A stretch of 64,000 nt of DNA from Scortum barcoo (Eukaryota > Chordata > Actinopteri > Centrarchiformes > Terapontidae), in the NCBI GenBank assembly GCA_023238725.1, contig CM041550.1, positions 3,545,544 to 3,609,543 of the forward strand, in the 5' to 3' direction. Position numbers and translations under genes: made by a program. Below, in pieces: positions 25,201 through 37,200 of the stretch. The notes under the pieces were generated by a model, which saw only the letters and a program-made list of their open reading frames with translations, did no database searches and was not told where the DNA came from. Position 1 is the stretch's first letter, and each line of letters opens with the position of its first letter.

Positions 25201-28200
25201 CCTAATCTCCGCTTTAACTGGTCCCCACGCCCCGGTATAGACCTAACACGCTCCACTTCTTTAACCCCTGCGGCCATCTGGAGGGAGGCCAAACGTTCAG
25301 AGCTTCAGAGAGAGACACTAATTGTCTGACGTTATCTGAGTCATCATGGGATCTCTGCTCTCTCGTTCCCCTCTAGTCATGTTCCGGCTGTACGACACGG
25401 ACGGCAACGGGGTCCTGGACAGCTCGGTGAGTTTTTTTTTTTTTTTTCACTCCTCTACCTCCTCCTCATCTTTCCTTTCTGTGTTTTGTCACCCTCTTTG
25501 CCCTTTTTGCACACAGCAGCTAAGAATAGAGAAACCTGACAGCCGCTGTGTTTACATGAGGTCATTTGTGATGGTTCTGCTCAGTTTAATATTAGTGCAG
25601 TCTCCTCTGTGAGTGTGTGACATACCCAGGAAAACTTTGCCACACTTTAACGTTGAATTGAAGCACATTAATCACATCACAAGCTGGAGAAGATCAGCAT
25701 TACTTACGTCTGCCGTCCATGTTTGAAATGCACGAGAGGTGATCGTTATGATTGAAGGTCTCTTTTGTCTTTCCGTCCTACAGTATGTTTCTTTCTTTTC
25801 TCTTTTTGCAGGAGCTGGATCGTATCATCAATCAGATGGTGCACGTGGCAGAGTATCTGGAGTGGGACTCGACAGAGCTGCGACCGGTGAGCAAACTGCA
25901 AATAAAGTCAGCAAAGCAACAACAGGAAGAGAAACGTAAACAGGCCCGTCTGTGAAGGGTTTTATCATCATATTTACTCACCGGCTGAAACCTCAAGTGA
26001 CACCTGGAGACAGGATTTTAGCTCCTGAAACACACAAAATGACTTGATCTTGAATCATCTTTAAGAAAAAAGATCAAGTTATTTGTATTTTGCATTGGGG
26101 GAAACATTTATTTGCACATTTTGCACTCATGGAGGAATAAATAAAAACCTTCCTGATGTCAGAGTTCATTTGATTCACTGTTTTAAACCTCCTGGGAACA
26201 TTATTTAACAGCATTAGGAATATAATATACTTTAATCTGCAGTAACTGTGTAGGTATGTACTGAACAGGACAATCTGTACATCTGATTCTGTTATTTTTT
26301 ATGTCTCTGTGACTTTAGATACTGAAGGAGATGATGGAGGAGATCGACTATGACAGAGACGGGACGGTCACGCTGGAGGAGTGGATCAGAGGAGGCCTCA
26401 CCACCATCCCTTTACTGGTGCTGCTGGGCATGGACACGGTACACATCAGACTGAAATCTACTCGATTTCTTTCACTACTTTTCTTCTGAAATGGTTATTG
26501 GTATCCTAGAATAACCGCTCACTTATCTTCTGTTTATTCTTCTTTAATCAAAAATGGAAACTGGAAATTGTGTCCTTTGTATCACAGGATGTTCCTCTTT
26601 TCACAAACTCTTTTTTGAAACTTTGATGATTTCTTTTGAAGCGAACAAAAACAAAAACACATACAAAACACATTCCCATTAAAATATGTTCATAAAGTGG
26701 TGTGGGTGGTTCAGTCGGTAAAGTGTGCACACACATGCATGTATGAGGCCATGGGCCTGACTGCAGCAGAGACCCCTGGTTCGATTCCTGGCTGGGGTCC
26801 CTTTACTGCACGTCTTCCCCCTCTCTCTCCATCTTCAGCTGTCCTGTCTAAAAATAATAAAGGGTGTAAACCCCCCAAAAAATATGTACATAAATATATA
26901 ATAAAAACTAAAGTTCAGCAAAAAAGGACTCAAAGTCATATTTGCATGTCTGATTTCACTCTGCTCCTACACTACCAACTTCAGTATGATTAGGAGTGTT
27001 TATATAATATTATTGGAGTTCACAATATAAAAAGAGGAAAAAAGGAAATTAAATTCAGGAGAGAGTGGGTCTTTTTACATGACTATATAAGGTGGACATT
27101 GCTTCTTAATGACCTTAAATATATTTTCTAGTCTCTGTATTGAAATACTCTACTACTACTCTGCTTTGTATACTGTAGTTTGAAATACAAAGGGACAATG
27201 TATGTTTTTATATCTTATAGATGATACTGTTTACTGAGTTACTGTCAAACACAGACCTCAGATAAAGTGCAAAGTGTTTATACCCACAAAGACGATCTAC
27301 GTTTTTTTTGTTTCACCTTTGTCGTCTGTTTCCTTGCAGAACGTGCAGGAGGACGGGCTGCACGTTTGGCGTCTGAAGCACTTCAACAAACCAGCCTACT
27401 GTAACTACTGCCACACGATGCTGCTCGGAGTCCGCAAGCAGGGCCTCTGCTGCTCCAGTGAGTCCACACGTCCATCTGCATGTCCGTCTTTCCTCCGTCT
27501 GCTTACGTCTCCATTTATTTATTTGCTCTCCCCCTCTGCGTCTCTGTCCTTATCTCTCCCTCTTTATCTTTCCTCCCTTTTACTCTCCTCATCTGACTCA
27601 AATTGGGGTTGTTCGTCGCGCCCGAGTGCCTCTGAGTCACCGTTGTTTTTCAATTAAAAGTCCTCACAGTCGCCATTAAAAAGAAACATTAACAAAGTTA
27701 TCGTGTGTAATTTCATCACTGATTGAATTCTGCCAGGGAGCACTTTACTCCAGGCCTCCTGTTATTGTCATTGTTGGATGTGAGTGCTCGCTTGTTTGCC
27801 TGAAATGATCTCTAATGGGGTAAACTTTTATTAAATTCAATTCAAAACATGTTTTTAGCTGTGGTTATTAAGATGAGACAGCACCAGCACATGTGAGAAG
27901 TTTAAGATGAAGCATTAAATATTAAAAAAGAGGAACATGTCAGCCATTTTTTCATTTTATTTTTGAGGTAAAATAAACTGTGGTGCTGTAAAAACTTTAC
28001 TATTTTGCTTTTTTCCCACAGTATGCAAGTACACAGTGCACGAGCGCTGTGTGTCCAAAGACATCGCTGCCTGCATCAGCACCTACGCCAAGTCACGTAG
28101 ACACACCAACGTAAGTACAAACGCATGAAAGGCTTCATTCTGCAGCACGAGGAAAGCCCGAACCGATGACGGACTGAAGCTGCAGATGGGAACACTGACC

Positions 28201-31200
28201 GGTCTGTTCGACGGAGCAGCGAGGATCATGGGACGGCCTTTTTACTTTTCTTCAGCTCTGATTAATGACTGCCAGGCCTCCAGCAAAAACTCACAGCAAC
28301 AAATAGCTTTTTAAATAATAATTTAGCTCATAAATGATCAATTACTTTTTCCAGCTTATGGAAATATGCTTTCTCAGTTATATAATACTGTAAATGATTC
28401 AAAACAAGCATTTTGAAGACTTGACCTTTGGTTTTTTTAGGTTGTTATGGACATTTTAATAGACACAATGATTGTAAAAAAATAACATGCAGTTTAATCG
28501 GTGTTATACCTTACTTATCGTTAGAGGCAGCCAATAAAACCTCGTTTTCTCATGACACTAAAGTGGCTCACAGCATGTTGGTTTACTTCGCAGCAAAGAA
28601 AAACTTCATTTCTGCTGAAATATCAACCAAGTGTCTCAGTTGTTACTGTCTGGATGTTATTTTTAGCTCCAATAATGTATTTAGTTGTTAGTTCATGTGA
28701 CTATTAAATGCTCAATAACATCAAATACTGACTTTTTTTTTTCGTGTCTTGTGTCCTCCAGGCTATGCAGCATGTTTGGATGGAGGGAAACTCTCCGACC
28801 AAGTGCGACCGCTGTCACAGAAGCATCAAGTGTTATCAGGGCCTGACGGGCCTGCACTGTGTGTGGTGTCAGATCACTGTGAGTCTCATTCACACGTATA
28901 ACTCTTAACCTTTAACCTGCAGCGACCATATTCTAGTGTAGTTTCAGTGACCAATAAAAAAGCAATCTAAGTATCAAGTCAAATCATTGTGGAGTATTAT
29001 AATTTTTATTGTTTACCTCTGTCTTAGTGTAACATGTATTAAAAGTGTTAATTAAGGTTTTTACAATGACTTATGGCCATCATATAGTGTGTCATCAGGA
29101 CATTGTGTACATTTACACCCCAGTTTAGTACGTAGACCGAGCAAAAACAGCAATAATTTCTACCTTCATGAAGATTATTATCTAAACAGTTTCAACAAAA
29201 ACTGAACATTATAAACTTCTTGAAGCGAAGGTTTTTGTAGCGCTGTTGTATTAGTTTGATCACAACAAGCATTATAAGCCAGTATAATGCTTTACTCTTT
29301 TTCAGCTCTTTATCCCCACAGTGTGAATAACAAAAGGACTGACACACTTGCACTTCATATCCACTAGATGTCAGCACTGACTTAGAGTTTGCACAACTTT
29401 AAACCTGCTGTCAAAACTCTCAAATTGTCCTCATTTCAGGATGTAAAATGTTCTGCATAAAGAGAAAAAACAAGTGCAGAAGTTTTTGTATGAGGCTTTC
29501 AGGAGAAACCACCTGAAACACTGCAGCCTCTCCACACTGTGAATGTTCGGTGTGCTCGGCCCAGCAGATGGATCACACCCACAGCTCTTATGTTTCTGCT
29601 TCTCCTCTCCTCCGTAGCTCCATAATAAGTGTGCGTCCAATGTGAAGCCCGAGTGTGATGGAGGAAGCCTGAGGGACCACACTCTGCTGCCCTCGTACAT
29701 CTGCCCCGTCGTCCTGGTGAGGGGGCTTTTCTCTGCACGAGGCCGCACATATGTCCAACCGGGGCGACGCTCACCTCCGCAGATGGAGGAGGAAATGTTT
29801 GGATTGTTTTATTTTATTATTATTACAGGACGCTTGAGCTGTTGTGGTCGTGCAGCCTCACTTTCTGTGGGCTCAAGAGGTCGCTTTAAAATGTTTCATA
29901 GCTCCTTTTATAGTGGGAATCAGCAGCTATGGCCAGTTTAATTTTACAGTATTTAAGTGCATCAGAAATCTACAACACAAAATGCAGTATAATTCAGCAG
30001 TCCTGCAATAAATCCTTCATGAAAGTTGTGGTCAGTTCAGACATCTGTAGTTCTGCTGAGCTGTATTTCATCATACAAAGAGTTCAGTGTTTCTTACTGG
30101 ACAAAATAACAAGAACACCAGTCAAAATTAAGCAATATGATCAGTAAAAACTGAACTTTACAACCTCCATGAAGGATTTACTGTGGGATTGCTGTGTTAG
30201 ACTGCATTAGTTTTACAGTAGCTAGGTGTGCCTGGAGAAGAGTGTATATTCATAGATACTTTTGCATTTATCCTTAATAAGCGTAACATCAGCAAGCCAA
30301 ACCACTCCTGCAAAGCTATCCACTTTCCATCTTTCAGTCCAGACTTTACCACAAATTCTTGCCAAATATCGCTTCTCTTTCATGCTGTTCACTTTGAAAA
30401 GGACCATGATTCTTACACAGAGAGCATTTCTACCCACATATTGAGAATTTCTTCAATATTACGATGAGAGAGAGGAAAGTTTCTACGAACACTTTCATGC
30501 CTCTCTGTCAATGAGGAAATGGCAAACAATGAAGAACGTTTTGCGAATGATCAGTTTGCAGATAAATTCCTCGATGCACTGAAAAAATGTTGTAATCATA
30601 TACATCGTACTGGAGGGATCACATATACCAGCTGTGAACACCTCAGCAGCTGGAAAACATCATCAAGTAGGCTGTTTGGGTGTTTTCACTTCGCCTGCTG
30701 CCACCGGTGGAGGGTTTGATGACTGAGCCGGCTGAATCAGTGACACGCCGCCGTTCAGCTGATCTCTCCCTAACGAGTCATGTCAGACCTGCGTCCAGCA
30801 AACACCTGCCTCAATTTCACACTCTGTGATGAGTCTATATTCGGATCTGACTTCTCAATTTCCTCCACAAATTCCTCACTGACGAGCTGATTTATATGCA
30901 TATTCTCCATACTCATGGTGGGCGTTTCATTTATAGAAGCCTTGTGCACCTGCAGAATATTTAATTTAATGCACAAGGTGATCAGGTACATTTGTGAATC
31001 ATGATAATTTCCTTCTTCTGTGCTTTTGTATGTTGCTCATCGGCCTTCCTTCTCTCACAGGACCGTCATTCTGTGGTGAAGCGAGGTGAGGGCGAGTCGC
31101 CGCCCAACACCAGCCCCGATGACGCCAACCAGACCTTCAAATTCTCCCCCGGAGACGGACAAGCACTGCAGGTACGCTCGTCCAGCCTCTAGCAGCGATC

Positions 31201-34200
31201 TGCACCTGCAGGATGTTGAAGTGTTTGCTGATGATCTGAAGTCTGTTTTCCCCGTCTGCAGATCACCCCTCTCCCAGGCACCCACCCGCTCCTCGTCATG
31301 GTCAATCCCAAGAGTGGAGGACGACAGGGGGAGCGGTAAGTTCCCAGAAACCCCCCCACTGACCTAACGTCACTGTCAGGTGGTCTGTTAATAGTTTTCT
31401 TTTACATTTATCACAATACGGGCCTTTTCACCCTGCTGCCATCTAGCAAGCGATACAGAAGCGCTCACTGTCGAACCAGCAGACTACAGAGCAGCTTCTC
31501 TCCTCAGGCTGAGACTCCTCATCTCATCCTCCACACTCCACCACAAATATCACTTTGTTTTTTTGAGTGTGTGCAGCATGAAGAGACGGCAGCTTGCTTT
31601 TTGTTAAACATCGCTGTGTTTTAGGATGATTTATTGATTAACCTCAAACACTGAATCATGTGGAGACCATAAACACTTTGAAAACTCATAATTTGAAAAG
31701 TAAAAAAATAAATTTGTACACTTTGTTTTATTTATTCCTTTTCTTCTTTTTGTGTTGTTGTTTTCCTTTTCCATGACTCATGTCAGTTGAAGCTTCTGTA
31801 TTTTGAGCTTTTTCATCTGAGAATTTATTTTGTTCTCTTTCTTGTGTCAGATTGGCATTTCGTTTACCCTTTCAGTTTCAGTATTTATGATTGGACTGGT
31901 ACAATATGAGAATAGTTCATTGATTTATTGATTTCTTTTATTTAGTTTTTTTGTGTGCAAAATCAACCATTGGCTTGTTTGTTTTCTCCCCATTTTCCTG
32001 TTCACTTTTTATAAAATGAAACATTTTCTGGGCCGTGCTTGTGGTGAGAAGACCTCATCACCGACCAGCGTCTTCTTCTCGCAGCAGGAAACAAGACCTA
32101 AACGACACTATTATTAGAGTTCTTTGGAGCCATTATCTGAAAATCGCTGCACGCTTTATACACTGATCTCGGTCACCATAGCTTCTGCACCTCCCTGCTG
32201 TCCCTCTGAACGCTGTAATTTAAAGATGAAGAGGGCCGTACGTGGCTGCAAATAAAACGTCCCCATTGTTGTGTTGCTTCCCACCTACTGTACCACACAA
32301 CAGAGACCAATCACACCCTGTTGCTCTGCCTCAGCCTGACACATTGCCATAGCAACAAAGTCTTTATTACCATCAGAAAGGAAATTAATCTGTATTAATA
32401 GACACTTACAAGAACAAAAAAATCATTGTGAACAGGGAACCCGAGGCTGTTATGTTTCTATTTTTGTCTTTTTCCTTTCACTTTTACGACGTGTTTAGTT
32501 TGATTGATGCCTGCAGCAAGTTGTGGAAGTTGTATAAACTTCTGCCCTACACACAGATGTTATACAGACTTACAATTAGTCTGAACCTGTGTTATTCACT
32601 GAACATCTGAACATATCAGTCCCTCTTGTACCTTGTACCTCATTACAGTGTAGTTTTATAACTCTGAGGCTTATAACTCTTCACTTATTTAAATATATTC
32701 GAGCAGTCTAATGAAAAAACACTGACGAGCCTCCTATTGGATATTAGAAGCACATTAGGAGCCAGTCAAATTGCCTGCATGAGACGCGCATGAAGATGAT
32801 TGTGGCTTCAATGAGCATTTTATGTAACTCTCACAAAGTCACAGGAAACTTCTGCATTGATGTGATACAGTTTGTGAGAAAAAAAAAAAGATCGTAGTCT
32901 CTTCCTCCTGAAGTATGAAGTCATTATTTCATAAGAGAAGATGCGACATGAAGGTTGTTTGACATGACACAAGTTTCCCTAAAAATCAACCTGCCGTAAA
33001 TGTATTTTACACCTCTGTAAACTTTACAGGGCAGCTCCGGCTTCCTCCCACAGTCCAAAGATTTAATCGATGAGTCTAAATCACCCGTATGTGTGAATGT
33101 GAGTGTGAATGATTTGTCTGTTTCTACATGTCAGCCCTGTGATTGACTGGCGAACAGTTCAAAGTGTCCCCCCGTTTCTCCAAAGATAGCAACCCTGCGA
33201 CCCTCTGTGAGGATGAGCAGTATAAATAATAGATAGATGGCAAGTTTGCAATTTCATGCAGAACTTTAAATATGCAATAGTCAATAAATATGGACCAATG
33301 AATCATGTGGGGACCATTTGTGGAGGTTAAAAAGTAAAGTTGACAATCACATGAAAACTTTGAAAACACATTACTAGACAGGTAATATTTATATATTCTT
33401 TTTCTTCATTTTATGTTTTTGTTTCCCATTCATTCATTCATTCATTCATTCAATGTCAACTGAAGCTTCTGCATTTAAGCTTTTAATTTAAGCTTTTTTC
33501 AATATTTTTCTATTTAAATTTCCCTCTCTTGTTTCAAACTGGCATTTCACACCATCCATTTATCATTTTTATGTCGTATTCAACAAAATTCAGTGGTTAA
33601 TAAATATGAACCCATCAGGTGTCCTGGAAGAGTTTAAAGGCTCGTCCGTTCATTGTTGGGTTGACTGTCTGTATGAAGTTCGTTGTCAACAGTCCTGAGA
33701 ATTGCTGTGATTCTTCTAAAAAGTTTTTTATTTTTTATTTATTGCACCGTCTGACGAGCCTCCAAACGAACACTGTCTGATACAGAGAGCAGATTTTATT
33801 AAACCCATCAAGCAAAGACTGCTGCTATTTCACAGTGTTCAAGAAGCAAATGTACTTTTTCATTCCTCTGACATACAGATAAACACTCTTCATCACCTGG
33901 ATTATCCACCTCGTATAAGTCTGTTGTATTTTTAACTATTTTAGTCGTTCTCTCTCCTTTCTCTCTCTTCTCTTCCAGGGTACTGAGGAAGTTCAGGTAC
34001 CTCCTAAACCCCAGGCAGGTGTACAGTTTGGATCGAGGCGGGCCGATGGTGGGGTAAGTCTGCTGCATTCATCTCTTTTTAGAAATATTTGTGTCGCAGC
34101 GTTTGACATTTTTCACTTAAAAAATGTGAGACAAAAATCAATATGTCAGTTTTAAGGGAGGATTTATTTGATTTATTTTATTTTTCGGGCTGTTGCATGT

Positions 34201-37200
34201 CCTGATCAGGGATTTATCATGTCTTGATGGGGCTTTAGAAATCTTTTGGGTCTTCTGGTTTGAGAAAAGGCCTGATGCGATGTGTCAGAGCATCTTAAAA
34301 AACACAAGAACAAACTTCAGACTGTCTGTCAGAGGATAAAGAATCGCCACACAGAGTCAGACACAAACCAATAAAGCTAAATCCAATAAAATAAATCATT
34401 TTTTTAAAAGAGGAGTTTAGATTTCAGAGTAAAAAAAAAACAAAACATCATGAATATAAAGTGGAAATATAATTTTTCTCTGCTGCGCTGTCAGACCTTC
34501 TCTTTCCTTCACGTCAAGCTGCTGTGGAGGTCGGTGAAGGGGAATGGGAACACCACATTACTGCCGTGCTGTGCATTTGACCTCCTGACACACACACACA
34601 CACACACACACACTCATGCATACGTCAGAGCTGAGCACAGCTTGTACTTTGAAATGAAATGAATGCCGTTGAATGAATGCCGAAGAAAAAACGCCCTACA
34701 CAGCAACAGCACAGGGGCCGTACACGCTTTACCTTGAAGGTGAAACGCTCCCTTCACCATCCTTTCACTTCCATTTGTGTGAATCTCTCTCTCTCCCCTC
34801 CCTCGCCCGCATACTCTCTCTCTTTCTCTTTCTCTCAGTCACGACAAGCAGAGCTGCTGCCCTCGAGAGCTCATTGTAGGAAAAGCGACCCAATGACGCA
34901 CTCTGGTCTAAGGGGACAGTGTCGATGATATGTGCAATGTCTCACACACACACTTTGATGTGACACTGAAAAAGATATCAGTACAGTCAGTTTGTTCAAG
35001 TTTGTTATAAGAAGAATCATCTTTACCTGTTTGGTTAACGCACATCGAATCCCCACATGTCGTCACTACCAGGATGTTAGAATAGTTTAAAATAAGTCCA
35101 TTTTTCTCATCTTTAGTTTTGTTATCGGTTCATTTTTCCTTCCATTCATGCTTAAATGTTGCCTCCACAGTATCTCAGAGCAAAATCACACTGTCGGCCT
35201 TGCAGTAATTATGTCAACATTAATGGAGAAGCTTCTTCTTTTATTCCGATAACACACATCCAAGCGGCGGGGCCTTTTTCACGTCTCGGATGAGGTGATG
35301 TAATGCTGTTATTGCTGAGCAGAGGACGAGCGGTGTTGGCAGGGGTGCACATGAACACACACTCGCAGTATGATCGCACAGGGCCGAGTGGCGGCCTGTT
35401 GTCACGTAGAGGGTTAACCCGCTCTCGACTGTCCACAACTGTTACCATGGGCTCCTTAGCAACAGGCTCGGGAGGCTTTGAGGTGAGAGGCAGCTCGCTC
35501 TGGGTAATTTGTTTAGGGAGCGCAATTCCTCGCTGTACTTTCAAGTCATTACAAACATTGTTTCAGCCCTGCCGTTAACGTAAACCCCCCCATTTGGCTC
35601 CTCTTTGTTGGTGTTTCTTCCTAAGCTGTCATACATAAAGCATAGCCACAAACAAAGTCGGGATTAGGAGGCTTAATTAAAGTTTTATGCTAACATGGAA
35701 GCATTTTTGGTTGGATGCGACGCAGGGATGCGTTTTGTGTAAAAATGTCCCCACAGCGGCTGCGTGTTGGTGTAGTTTCTCTGCACATCCATTAGGGAGG
35801 GCTGTTTGCCTCGTGGCCTCGGCTTCATCTGACCCGATCCAGAAATAATCCACCACCTACTTTCACTGGACAAGACAGCAACATCAGAGCGAAAACTGAG
35901 GAGGCAATCCAGGAGTGTGTGTTTATTCTGAAATAAACAAAATGTTGCAGTGACACATGAAAATCTAACCCAGGACATCCAGTTCAATAACAGATATGTT
36001 GATGGGACAGTTGATCAGACGCTAAAGCACGGATGAAGATGTTTTTAAAACTCTAACACATCTGAAATGCATTTTATCTTTCATCACAGTGAAGAAATAA
36101 AGCTTTCACAATAAAAAATAACCCACCAGGAATATGTGCTTGGACCTGTTTGATTGCCTCACACAATGCCATGCCAAATTATGACGCACTGACAAAGTTA
36201 TGCTCGGTTCTGCTTTTCAAATGAATAAAAAGGCTGCTTAGGTGCGACTTTTAATACCTTAAAACTTCTCTCACATTTGCATGTATGTAGTATGGTGTTT
36301 AAAAAAAGCTTAGTAAATCCCTGAAACAGCTGGGTGCTGTAGGTTTTATCAAATATTACTCAGACAGGAGTAAAATGTTCAACTCTCAGTTGTTGAAATA
36401 GTGTTTTCTTGAATATTTAACAGTGCCAAACAGTGCTTTGACTCAAAATAAACTGAAGCCACGTGTCTCTCAGTCAAACCTTGTGGCCCCTTGATGCATT
36501 TTTAATAGTTTTTAGGCAACAATGGAGCTCTTATCAGGCTTTTAATCCTCATTAATAGGATCAGTTTATTGCTGGTTTTGGTCTTTTCATGGGATTTATT
36601 GACAGTAACAAAAAAAAAAAATTAAAAAACATCACCACATTTATCTTCTCAGTGAGCCTGTCATCTTGTTAGTGCCACTACATCACCGCAGCAAACTGCC
36701 TCTTGCGACTCTAAATAAGTACACACAGCCCACATTACATTTATCCTAAGACGCAGAGGGTCTGTGGGTGTCACCGCGCAGGACCAGGTGGTCGGCCGCG
36801 GCCTGTCTGCAGCTGTCTCATGACGGAGAGAGATGAAAGCCGCTGTCAACACCTTTGTCCCGACGCACATTAAAGGTCCCTTTGAAGGGCAAGCGTTTTG
36901 TGACCGCTCTGACTGTGGTTTCTGGGGGAAAGTGGAGCGAGCGCAGCTGGAGAGGGCACGTATTGATTAAAGTCTCTTTATGTCTTTCTCTGCCCATCAG
37001 CCTCTCAGACAGTCAGATTTCTGTCTCAAACATGATGAAATCCAATCAACGGATTCATCAGCTTTAATAGACTCTGACATTTAGACTGAAGAGCCTTTTT
37101 GTGAAATATTTGTTTCTGCATGTGTTAGTTAAATCTTCTGCATCTCTTTTCCTCTCAGGCTCAACTTTTTCCACGATGTCCCTGATTTCCGGGTGCTTGC

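Larger units (their letters stand above)
22706..29617 (+). other. Introns 4 to 12 (366-1461 bp each)
   Basis: Intron limits: 22706-23071, 23336-24796, 24950-25376, 25427-25811, 25887-26318, 26439-27339, 27458-28021, 28111-28761, 28879-29617. All have GT/AG ends and most have clear pyrimidine tracts. The only mobile element I can define is the SINE at 26697-26878 in intron 9. The others hold AT-rich sequence with no other recognisable feature. Confidence 0.85.
31336..33978 (+). other. Intron 15
   Basis: Intron of 2.6 kb. It carries two diverged copies of one segment (31653-31865 and 33298-33552), an X-box-like site at 32343-32356, a retroelement-tail-like repeat at 33030-33240 and an ATTC tetranucleotide run at 33427-33452. 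Confidence 0.8.

Noticed and set aside
26706..26790. Possible tRNA gene
   Set aside because: A and B boxes are present but no cloverleaf can be folded around them, and the flanking target duplication marks it as a SINE.
30220..30990. Cluster of short open frames on both strands in intron 13, suspected remains of a transposon protein
   Set aside because: Frames do not join and no motif could be named; no inverted repeats or target duplication were seen.
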